The notes beneath the pieces were generated by a model. That model saw only the letters and a list, made by a program, of their open reading frames with translations. It did not search any database and was not told the DNA's origin. Below are positions 33,401 through 64,000 of a DNA stretch of 64,000 nt, piece by piece (positions within the stretch are counted from its first letter, which is position 1; the number at the start of each line of letters is the position of its first letter). The DNA comes from Sarcophilus harrisii (taxonomy: Eukaryota > Chordata > Mammalia > Dasyuromorphia > Dasyuridae), in the NCBI RefSeq assembly GCF_902635505.1, contig NC_045426.1, positions 673,663,087 through 673,727,086 on the forward strand. Direction: 5' to 3'. The position numbers and the translations under genes are program-made.

Positions 33401-36400
33401 CGACCTCTACTGTCCCATATTTAAATTGGGCTTCATTGTGGAACAGGCAGGAGAGAACTTCACAGAGCTGGCCCAGAAGGTTGGGATCTGGGGCCAGGGA
33501 AAGGGAGGAAAATATGAAGGATGAGGGTGGGGGGAATGGAACCAAAGGTTTGGCGTGGAGGGGATTAAGGGGATCATGACACAGAAATGGGAGCTCCAAA
33601 TGTGAGACTGGTAGCTTGAATTCAGGAGTCTTGATATGGACTGGGTAAAATGAAAAAGTATGGATACTCAGAAATAAAGTCAAAATGTTGGGAAGGCTGG
33701 GAACTCAATACATTATGACATGAGGGGCTCAGGAGTGAAATGTAGGGATTGGGGAATGGAGCATAGGGATGGGGGGCTTAGGACTAGAATATGGAGACCA
33801 GGGATAGAACTCCTACTCAGTACTTTTTTCCTGGGATTTCTGATCAGCTTGGTAAAGGCACTAACTGCAGCCAAAGCCCCAGCAAAGGGAGAATGAGCAG
33901 CAAGAGGATCTTTGTCCCTGCAGGAGGGTCAGACTTTCTCCTGTCTCAGAAGATGGGAAGACTGGGAACTCAGTAATGCACTGACACGAGGGGCTCATGA
34001 ATGATATGTTGGGATTGGGGAATGGGCACAGGCCTGGAATATGAAGAGCAGGGATAGAACTCCTACTCATACTTTTCCCCTGAGATTTCTGATCAGCTTG
34101 GTAAAGGCACTGAAGGCAGCCAACGCCCCAGTAAAAGGAGAATGAGCAGCAAGAGGATCTTTGACCCTGCAGGAGGGTCACAGACTCTCTCCTGTCTCAG
34201 AAGATGGGCTGGGCCTACCTGCCACCCGAAGCAGAGGACAGGGAAATGCGATCTGTCTGGCAAAGTCGGGTATAGGTAACACCTGCTGAATTATTGACAG
34301 CTGGTACTGGCTGGCCCACCAGGCTCCAAGGTGGGCCAAGGAAGCTATGGAAAATTTTGAAGGGGGCAGAGGGAGAGCTGGAAGAAGGTTTAAGTGTGGA
34401 ACACTTTGGCTCTCAGTCTATGTAGGCTGAGCTGCCAAGTGTGGTGCAATGGGGGAAAAAGGCTTTGAAGTTAGGAGATCTGAATTTGAATCCAATCTTC
34501 AATTTGCTACCTGTGTGACTCTGGGCAAGTCATTTCACTCAGGGGGTGGGAGGAAGGGAACTGCTTCCTTCCTCAGCTATAAAATGAGGAGGTTGGGTCA
34601 GATATCTTCTGAGATCCCTACATTTATTTCATGACACTTTTTTTTCAGAATTAACCTATATAATGAAGTTCAATCTAGCCCTGATTCTCAACCTTTTGCT
34701 TCCTCTACCTCCAGTTCTGGAGACCTTATAAGGAACCCTCATTCCACCCCAATCATACTGACAGAGATCTAGAATGAGGAGACCCCTCAGGGGATATCTG
34801 ACCAACTCCTCTATTTTATAGAGAAAACTGAAGCTAGACAGTTTCGGTAACTTGTCTGGGGTGAGAAGTGGGATTTGAACCACAATCCTCTGAATCTAGA
34901 GGCAGGACCACCCTGCCGAAGATATCCTTGTAATCTCAGCTCCTCCTCCTCCTCTGCAGGGAGGAGTCATTGGGGTCATTATCAACTGGAACTGTGACTT
35001 GGACCTGTCTGAGTCCAAATGCAATCCCAAATACTCCTTCCGGAGGCTCGACCCCAAGCACATCCCGGCTTCCTCCGGCTACAATTACAGGTACGCCCTG
35101 AAAGTTCCTGGGAGCAGTTATCGAGGACTCAGTCCCCTGCCAGTCTACCCAGGCAGCACACAGTGGCCGGGGAAACCCCACTGGAGGGCTCATCCAACAG
35201 GCTAGGGTTGAGGAGAAGACTGGGCCTCCCTCCCCCCACCCCCACCCCCACCCCGCCACAAGGAGGGACAGGAGAGAGTTTGTACCTAAATCATAGTCGA
35301 TATACTTATCATAATGCAACGAACATTTAAATGACTCTGTGCCAGGTTCTGGGGTAGGTGCTGAGCACACCAAGGGAAAATAAACTGTTCCTTTCCTCAG
35401 GGCGCTTACAGACTACTGGGGGTGGGACTATGATGTGTAAACACAAGTATATACATAATTTGAGGAGAGGACACTAAAAATTAGAGGGTTCAGGGAAAGG
35501 GCCCTATGGGAGCTGCTCTTGGATAGAACATAAGCTCCTTGAGGGCAGAGTCTGTTTCAGTATTTAGTAGGAGGTATTTTATAAATGCTCCTTGCTAATC
35601 ACCGCAAATCTGGATTCAGTAAATTATAAGCTTGAGAGCAGGTAGTGTTTGGATCCTTAGTACCATCAGTCAATAAACATTTATTAAATAACCACTGTAT
35701 ACTAAGCACTGTACTAAGTGCCACCGATATAAAAAGAAGCAAAAGCCAGTCCCTGCCCTCAATGAGCTTACAATCTAATGGGGGAGACACCATGCATATT
35801 ACAAATATATACAAATAAGCTATATATAGGACAAAGAAATAATTAAAAGAGAGGGCTTTAGAACGAAGAGAGATTTCTGTTCACTTAACATTAGTGCTTA
35901 CTGAATGATTGACAAGCTGTTTCTTGAAGAAGCCCGAGATGCTAAGCTGTGGAGGGAGTGCATTGGGCAGAGGGAGAAGAGCTAGAAAGAGGTGAGCACT
36001 CTGAAGTTAGCCTGTAGAGGCTGGGTCTGGTTTTTGGTGAAATGCATCAGGAGCTAGGCAAAGGCAAAGTTTGGATTTGGATCGCTGAAGGTTCCCGAAA
36101 AGGAGCGACATGGCCAATGCTTGTGCCAAAACGGGTGGTCACGGCCTTGGCGACTGGGTGGAGGAAGGATTGGAAAGGTCAGAAACCCGGAGCCAGGAGC
36201 CCAGTGCTTGGGGATAGGCCTGAGGACCTAAACTGTATCCAAATGTCATGTCAGGGCGTTGCCTCTGAGGGCACAGGGAACTACGGGGGCATGTTTTACC
36301 CCTGGCCCTTCCATTCCAGATTTGCTAAGTACTACAACATCAATGGCACAGCCTCCCGCACGCTCATCAAGGCCTATGGGATCCGAATTGATGTTATCGT

Positions 36401-37098
36401 GCATGGTCAGGTAGGTCAACAAGAACCTTCAAGGGTTACCATACTATCTAAGGGAAGGGTTCAAGGCAGTGGCTGTCAGATCAAGAAGCCTAAAAGTATG
36501 TCTCTTCCTACAAGGCTGGGAAATTTAGCCTGATTCCCACCATCATTAACGTGGCCACAGCGCTGACTTCCATTGGAGTGGTAAGTGTCCTTGCTTGGGG
36601 TTCTGGAGAAGGGAACAGGACTGGCGGAACACTTACTCAGCCCCCTAATCTCTGATCCCAAGGGCTCCTTCCTCTGCGACTGGATCTTACTGACCTTCAT
36701 GAACAAAAATAAGGTCTACAGTCACCGGAAGTTTGACAAGGTACAGCCTACTCCCCCTCCCTCTCTCTCCCTTGGGCAGCGCCCTGCAGACAGCTCTACA
36801 AACCAGAGCCAGACTTCCAAGCCAGAGTTCCACTTCCCCTTGCTACAGATGAGCAAACTGAGGTTCAGGGAAGGACCCCAGGAAAATGACTTGCAGAAGA
36901 GGGGCCAGTAGCCCAGAGCCCTAATCCCTATCATGCAGAAATCTCTAGCCTGGGGATCAGCCTGTACTCCATCTCTGCCCCTGGTCCAAGCAGATGGTGG
37001 ATACCCAGGATCCGAGTGAAGAACAAGGGCCTTCCAGCCCACAGGCTTCCTCACAGGACTCCATGCCCATGGAACCCAAAGGCTTGTCCCAGCTCTGA
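30262..37098 (+). CDS. P2RX2: P2RX2, ATP-gated cation channel P2X2, 12 coding exons
   Basis: The exons join to 418 residues with consistent phases. P2X2 is a trimeric plasma-membrane channel opened by extracellular ATP, admitting Na+ and Ca2+, known from sensory neurons and cochlea. Visible: an N-terminal YETPKV site, TM1 around residues 46-66 ([12 protein letters not shown]), all ten ectodomain cysteines (129, 140, 146, 163, 174, 180, 230, 240, 274, 283; each rat position plus 16), ATP-site lysines K85, K87, K204 and K323, TM2 around 343-370, the trafficking motif YSHRK (377-381), and a C-terminus ending DPKGLAQL-like (EPKGLSQL). The start at 30262 gives an N-terminus close to human length; an in-frame reading continues upstream without a stop. 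The last join (36740 to 36994) gives the short P2X2b-like tail, shorter than the 472-residue rat long form. Known NxS/T glycosylation contexts: NATC, NFTE and NGTA. Confidence 0.95.
30728..30743 (+). repeat. G16 run in P2RX2 intron 1
   Basis: Sixteen consecutive G preceded by GGGGA and followed by CGGG, inside GC-rich intron 1. A G-quadruplex candidate. Confidence 0.9.
31333..31468 (+). CDS. P2RX2: P2RX2 exon 2, end of TM1 and ATP-site lysines
   Basis: Acceptor GGCAG, donor GTGAGG. It carries [10 protein letters not shown] and ITKVKGIT, the pair of lysines (K85, K87) that contact ATP phosphates in P2X structures. Confidence 0.95.
31689..31760 (+). CDS. P2RX2: P2RX2 exon 3
   Basis: Twenty-four codons, phase 0 at both ends, reading [12 protein letters not shown]...GTCPE. 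It contains the first conserved ectodomain cysteine (C129). Confidence 0.93.
32130..32205 (+). CDS. P2RX2: P2RX2 exon 4, head-domain cysteines
   Basis: Reads [19 protein letters not shown]. It contains C140, C146 and an NAT glycosylation context. Arg136 stands where rat and human P2X2 have the zinc-site histidine. The exon ends in phase 1 before GTGAGT. Confidence 0.93.
32316..32412 (+). CDS. P2RX2: P2RX2 exon 5, head domain
   Basis: Reads [10 protein letters not shown]...[12 protein letters not shown] and provides C163, C174 and C180. The donor is GTCCAG, a weak GT site whose +3 to +6 bases are all off consensus, but phase and homology place the junction here. Confidence 0.9.
32530..32890. 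repeat. Two MIR copies in opposite directions, P2RX2 intron 5
   Basis: Reversed MIR at 32,530-32,700 (CCTCATTTTACAGATGAGAA) and forward MIR at 32,735-32,890 (AACTTCATCTGTAAAATGAG). Confidence 0.75.
33055..33135 (+). CDS. P2RX2: P2RX2 exon 6, ATP-site Thr/Lys
   Basis: Reads [20 protein letters not shown]. It carries T200 and K204, matching the rat ATP-site residues T184 and K188. Donor GTAAGA in phase 2. Confidence 0.94.
33341..33479 (+). CDS. P2RX2: P2RX2 exon 7
   Basis: Reads [20 protein letters not shown] and ENFTELAQK. It holds C230, C240, His229 (zinc-site partner in rat P2X2) and an NFT glycosylation context. Donor GTTGGG. Confidence 0.93.
33690..34208 (+). repeat. Tandem duplication in P2RX2 intron 7
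   Basis: Two units, about 33690-33954 and 33955-34208, share AGGGATAGAACTCCTACTCA, TTTCTGATCAGCTTGGTAAA, GAATGAGCAGCAAGAGGATC and CTCCTGTCTCAGAAGATGGG in the same order with few differences. Confidence 0.85.
34425..34910. repeat. MIR copies, forward then reverse, P2RX2 intron 7
   Basis: Forward MIR at 34,425-34,630 (GTGTGACTCTGGGCAAGTCA) and reversed MIR at 34,740-34,910 (GTGGGATTTGAACCACA). Confidence 0.7.
34960..35090 (+). CDS. P2RX2: P2RX2 exon 8, ATP-site NYR motif
   Basis: Reads [31 protein letters not shown] and SSGYNY; the arginine codon is completed by exon 9. The motif is NYR where P2X receptors normally have NFR. Contains C274 and C283. Confidence 0.94.
35640..36190 (+). repeat. 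CR1/L3-like repeat in P2RX2 intron 8
   Basis: TCAATAAACATTTATTAAAT, CCCTGCCCTCAATGAGCTTA and GAAAAGGAGCGACATGGCCA follow the order of this repeat family. An L2-like end precedes it at about 35,520-35,600. Confidence 0.5.
36320..36410 (+). CDS. P2RX2: P2RX2 exon 9
   Basis: Reads [20 protein letters not shown] and [11 protein letters not shown]. Contains the conserved ATP-contact lysine (K323) and an NGT glycosylation context. Donor GTAGGT, phase 0. Confidence 0.95.
36515..36580 (+). CDS. P2RX2: P2RX2 exon 10, start of TM2
   Basis: Twenty-two codons, [20 protein letters not shown] then GV, the outer part of the pore-lining helix. Phase 0 at both ends. Confidence 0.95.
36663..36740 (+). CDS. 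P2RX2: P2RX2 exon 11, end of TM2 and YxxxK motif
   Basis: Reads [20 protein letters not shown] then HRKFDK. YSHRK fits the YxxxK surface-retention motif of P2X channels. After GACAAG a GTACAG donor begins the alternatively treated last intron. Confidence 0.95.
36820..36900 (-). repeat. MIR core in the last P2RX2 intron
   Basis: CTACAGATGAGCAAACTGAG, GTTCAGGGAAGG and AAATGACTTGCAGAAG match the reversed MIR core. It lies in the sequence that could be retained as an alternative tail. Confidence 0.65.
36994..37098 (+). CDS. P2RX2: P2RX2 exon 12, C-terminal tail
   Basis: After the acceptor CAAGCAG the reading is [11 protein letters not shown]...MEPKGLSQL and TGA, matching the human ending QMVDTPASEP...DPKGLAQL. 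Joined in phase 0 to exon 11. Confidence 0.92.
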   Translation: MVDTQDPSEEQGPSSPQASSQDSMPMEPKGLSQL

Positions 37099-37689
37099 AC
37101 TCCCAGCACCATCTCCACTTTGTCCCTGTGCTGCTTAGAGACTGAGGCCCTGGCTGGGACCATGGGGTCATTTGAAGTCAACAGCTCCACTGAAAGAGGG
37201 TCTCTGGGCCCAGGCTGCTGGTACTGAGGGGCAGCTCGGATCAACAGGCCTGTGCTGGGCCCCGTGTTGTCTGTATTCTTGTGGGGTTCTGGCTGAAGGG
37301 GTATAGAAGAGATGGTTCTCTCCCACTCCAGTCTCCAACCTCTTAGCCTTTCCCTCATCTTCCCAAGTCAATCATTTCAGAACTCTGCCTCTGAACCAGT
37401 CACACTCCAGATTCTCAGCAAGGAAGTTGGTTTGTTCCCTCCAACTGAAACCTCAATTCCCTCCCCTACACTGGACACATTACAATTCCCTCTCTTTTTC
37501 CCCTTGAGTCTGCTGCCAGATGGCTTGGTGACAGATACTCCTTCCTAAGACCCAAGTTCATATTCCAAGGTTGGGTGGGAGAAATTTCCGTATCATGCCC
37601 CTCTGGCGTCATCACCCTGGCATATATGTCCCCTCATACCCCCCAATGAACCCCCTTATGCAAATAGGAACAAGTTGGCAGTGAGCTCC

Positions 37690-37695
37690 AATAAA
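37690..37695 (+). terminator. P2RX2: Candidate P2RX2 poly(A) signal
   Basis: First AATAAA seen after the P2RX2 stop, about 590 nt downstream, in CTCCAATAAATT. The stretch 37,099-37,689 shows no other gene and is probably the 3' UTR. Confidence 0.6.
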
Positions 37696-40046
37696 TTATA
37701 TGTGATCAGAGCCTGCTGGACCTTACCTGTTCTCAGGAACATGGCGTGAGCCAATCACTCCAGGCTCGGAAGGCCTGTCGGCCCCCTTCTGATAGGGCCA
37801 AGAGGCAGCTTGAGAAGAACACTCCCTTTTTCTGGACACAGCTCGTGGGACAGAGGTGAAGGGAACAGCTGGACTTGGGGACCAGGTCCTTGGCTCAGTC
37901 TTCCTGACAACAGGAGCCCTGTCCAGGGAGACCATACAGGTCCCAGAGCTGAGAATGGCCCCTGGTACAAAGCGTTCCAGAGGGTAGAATAGCCATGGTA
38001 TCGATGCTACATCACACAACTGTCTCCAAGTGGAATGGGCCAGCTCAGAGGCTAAAAGGGAAGCTTCAGACAGGCCGGGGGACTGCTGGGTGGGTATGCC
38101 GGAGGGAATCGAGTTCAGGTCTGGGTTAAACTAGATGCACTTCCAGGTCCCTCCCAAACTTCCGAGATTCTGAATCTGGCCCCTGGTACTGCTGGGCAGT
38201 GCTGTCCATTCTAACACACTTATCTCCTCAAATTTCAGCCCTTCTCCCCTTCCCTAGAGCAGGTAAGCTCGACTCATACTTCATGAGAAAGGCTGAGATC
38301 AGTCTCTCTTTGGGGCAAGGAAAGTAGATGGCAATGGAGTTGGGAACTAAGGATCCCAAGTGGTGGGAAAAAGCTAGTCAGCCCCTGGCCCGCTGAGCTT
38401 AAATGAAAGCCAAGTGTGAATGAAAAGAGGGACATGGATGCAGGGACAAGCAAGGGGCTTACAGAGAGTGGATGCAAGCTGGCCGGGCACTGCTGGGAAT
38501 GGGGAGAAGAGGAAGCGGACAGTAACCCAATTAGGCATAGGAGTGACTCGAGTGTCTATGGGTAATCAGGCTGCTAAGCTCTTTCTGGCTGCTAACACAG
38601 ACGCCAACCTCTCAGCGCATCCTAGATGGGGATTTCTCCTTTCCTCCTAATCCATCGTCCTCAGGCCTGCCCGCCTCCCTAACCACAGAAACTAGGCTCT
38701 TCCCCCCATCCCCATACCCACCTAAGACTAGCAAGGAGCTCAGCTTGGAATACCACAATCCCCAGGGATCCCAGGGCTTCAGCATTATGCGCTTGTGGTC
38801 GGAGGAGCCGAGTCCATGAGAGGGAGGGAGGCAGGGAAGCACCCTGTGTATTAACAAGCACATCTATGTCTCCTGTTAAAAGTGGGTTGCCACAGAAGAG
38901 CTCTGGCTATGTACAGGCTATCTGTGTTACACCCCTAAAGACTTGAGAAACTGGCTTTTCCAGCTGGGCAGCAGCTCAGAGATGGAGAAAGCCACTTCTA
39001 AGGGCTCTGATTTCCAATGCCCAAGTATCAGTGTCCCTGGGACTCTTCCCCTGCCCACCCATCCAAAGACTTTTAAGTGGCCTCATTAACCCCAGCTCAA
39101 CTCGAGTCACGTGGAAGGAGCCAGTCATTAAGGTCACCTCTGCCATCCCCAGGGCCAGCCTCCTAGCCTTGTTACCTTGTGCAGGTGATGCTCGGGATAC
39201 ACCGCCCCTTGACTCCCTGGGCCCAGCCCTGGGATATCTGGCCACTGCCCTTCCAGGAAGCCCAGTTTGCCTAACACCCCCACCACCCCCTCCCCAGCTC
39301 TTGCCTTCTCTTTAATTTGATTTTGTTTTCACTTCAGAGCCTCTGCAGGCCAAGCTGACTCTGGCTTCATCTACCTGCAGGCAGCTCAAGTTTCCAACAG
39401 CACTGGGGAGCAGCCGTCACTTTCTGGTGTTACCTCAGGCCAGCCTGGAGCCCCCACAGGCTGGGTCTGGTTACCAAGGGCCCAGGCTTCCTAGGACATC
39501 CCCCTCATCTCCTCCAGAAGAGCCTTCTTCTGGGTGCCATCTCCTTGGACAACCCCCTCCATCCCTCCTCCCAAATTCTTCAACTGTGGAGGGGGCTGGC
39601 CAGGCCTGTGGGCTTGGCTCGCTCACCAGCCCCAGCTCAATAGTGCTAAGTTTCCCTCAGGACACATAAAATGCCAATGGGGGAAGGATGCTTGGGACAC
39701 TTCAGGCTTTCAATTCTCCCAAGATAATTGCCACAAATCTTGCTTTCCAAAACCGTAGAGCCCTGCCCAATGCAATAATGAGAACGATCTGGCTCAAGAT
39801 ACAACTGTTGACATGCTCCTGCTGGGTGCAGGCAGGTGACGGGCACTGTTCTGGAGGAAGCGAGAGCTTCCAGACAAGCCCGTAGCCATAGCTGCACATT
39901 TGCCATCTAGGACTCAGGCCCAGGCACCCAGCGGCTCCCTGCCCAAGCGCTTCAGGCAGGGACCAGAATTCTGCCCATCAGCAGCAGGTTCCCTAGGCCT
40001 CCCCTGCCATGGGCCTGGAGAAGCAGTAGTTCTCTACAGAATGATA
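37696..40046. other. Convergent intergenic spacer between P2RX2 and POLE
   Basis: GC-rich DNA with no exon I can support and few recognisable repeats (a MIR-like piece near 38,110-38,170). Confidence 0.6.
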
Positions 40047-40052
40047 TTTATT
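40047..40052 (-). terminator. POLE: Candidate POLE poly(A) signal
   Basis: AATAAA on the minus strand, about 425 nt past the POLE stop. It gives a short 3' UTR and leaves roughly 2.3 kb to the opposing P2RX2 signal. Confidence 0.6.
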
Positions 40053-40476
40053 CACAAAGGAACCAGTCCCCCAAGTTTTCACCTGATTCTCAGCCACAGA
40101 TGTAGCCATGACAGTCGAGACATCTCAGGGCCCCAGAAGCCTCCTTCCCGGAGAGTTCCAAGACTAGTTTTACTCTTCACATGATGAATGCTCAGGAAGG
40201 GAAGAGAGGGAACAATTTCCCCCCTCTTACCTCCGTGGCCCGCTCATGGCCAGTCAGCTGCCGTTTCCTGAGCTCTGGGGATTCTCCCTGAGCTACTGGG
40301 CTTTGCCCACTGGCCTCTACTCCCCTGGCTTTAGAAATGCTCATAATCACTTCCAAGTGCCATGAGGGTAGTGTCTTCCATCCCGCCAGAGAAGAGCTTG
40401 CCAGGGCAAAGACTGCGACAAGAGGTCCAGCTAAGAGCGCCGAGGGCCCGTGTCCGCCACGCCCTCCAGCTGGCCT

Positions 40477-63247
<22,771 letters not shown>

Positions 63248-63489
63248 CTAGGGAGGAGAGTCCACAAACCATTTCTAGGGATATGTTAACAGTATGGAAG
63301 CCTAACAACATTTCCCCTTAGATTGTCCCTCACATGGAATTTCCCATTTCAGAATTTCTATAGTCTGAATATATTTACAGCAGGATATGATGGAATATAT
63401 ATTGGACTGAGGGTTGGGATAATAGAGGGTCTCTTCCTAGTCCTGCCACTTGTCTTTTGACCTTTTACCTATCATTTACTCTTTTATCA

Positions 63490-63735
63490 TTATTGTTCAG
63501 TCACTTTAATTGTGTCGACTCTGTGACCTCATCTGGGGTTCTCTTGGCACAGATACTGGAATGGTTGGCCATGTGCTTCTCTAGCTCATTTTACAGATGA
63601 GGTACCCGAGGCAAACAGAGTTAAGGGACTTGCCCAGAGTCACACAGCTAGGAAATATCTGAGGCTAGATTTGAACACAGGTGTTCCTGACTCCAGGCCC
63701 AGAATTCTATCCACTTGCCACCAAGCTGCCCCATT
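63490..63735 (-). mobile_element. MAR1-type SINE, minus strand, POLE intron
   Basis: TTATTGTTCAGTCACTTTAA start, CATTTTACAGATGAGGTACC, TTGCCCAGAGTCACACAGCT, ending CACCAAGCTGCCCC. No further POLE exon is seen to the window end. Confidence 0.8.
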
Positions 63736-64000
63736 TAACTTCACTTTCTGCATTTATTAAAAAGAAGAAGGACAGGAATTAGAATAAATGATCTTGAAGG
63801 CCTCTATTCTATGATTCTCTAAATTAGCTGAGGGAGATTTCAAAAAAAACATTAGTGAGGAAAACTTCCTTTGGTCAGAATTCATTAAGCCTAAGGGTTT
63901 ATCTGCCTTCAAAGGCAGAAGGGATGATTTGACTCTTTTGGGTTACTTATACCTGTCTCCCACAGAAACTCACACAATAAGGCTAAGCAGCACAGTATTA

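Noticed and set aside
36042-36533. 163-codon plus-strand open frame spanning P2RX2 exon 9
   Set aside because: Only 36320-36410 fits P2X2; the rest is intron including a CR1/L3-like repeat.
63248-64000. Search for a further upstream POLE exon
   Set aside because: No reading frame matches POLE; the stretch is intron with a reversed SINE.

Overview
This window is mammalian nuclear DNA. The repeats point to a marsupial, probably Australian: tRNA-headed CORE-SINEs of the MAR1/WSINE1 kind, many 5'-truncated L1 copies with a marsupial-type 3' end, and older MIR, L2 and CR1/L3-like repeats. Species assignment is inference from repeats. The genes are spliced; exon borders were read from GT/AG sites, reading phase and similarity to known vertebrate proteins.

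Layout. (1) About 1-5.6 kb is intergenic, with L1 copies (two with clean target-site duplications) and a solo LTR. (2) 5.64-14.36 kb, minus strand: LRCOL1, a secreted colipase-like protein, in five phase-0 exons. Its introns hold a 0.4 kb polypurine tract, L2 and SINE copies and a decayed retrovirus-like fossil. (3) 14.4-29.1 kb is a repeat-rich intergenic spacer with no gene I can support. (4) About 29.15-30.5 kb is a CpG-rich promoter region leading into P2RX2 (plus strand, 12 coding exons, 30,262-37,098), the ATP-gated cation channel P2X2. (5) 37.7-40.0 kb lies between two converging 3' ends. (6) 40.48-63.25 kb, minus strand: the last 24 coding exons of POLE, the catalytic subunit of DNA polymerase epsilon, running off the right edge.

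The order LRCOL1(-), P2RX2(+), POLE(-) matches human 12q24.33, so this is a conserved vertebrate locus and not a new gene cluster. The three genes have no known joint pathway: a colipase-family secreted protein, a purinergic channel and a replicative polymerase.

Points most worth checking: three six-cysteine modules in LRCOL1, each on its own phase-0 exon; a P2X2 zinc-site residue pair that is the reverse of human (Arg then His); a Phe-to-Tyr change in the P2X ATP-site NFR motif; a P2X2 alternative tail whose reading is closed within MIR-like sequence; and L1 insertions that look like 3' transductions or tailless insertions. I saw no CRISPR array, operon or other prokaryote-type system, and found no undescribed system.
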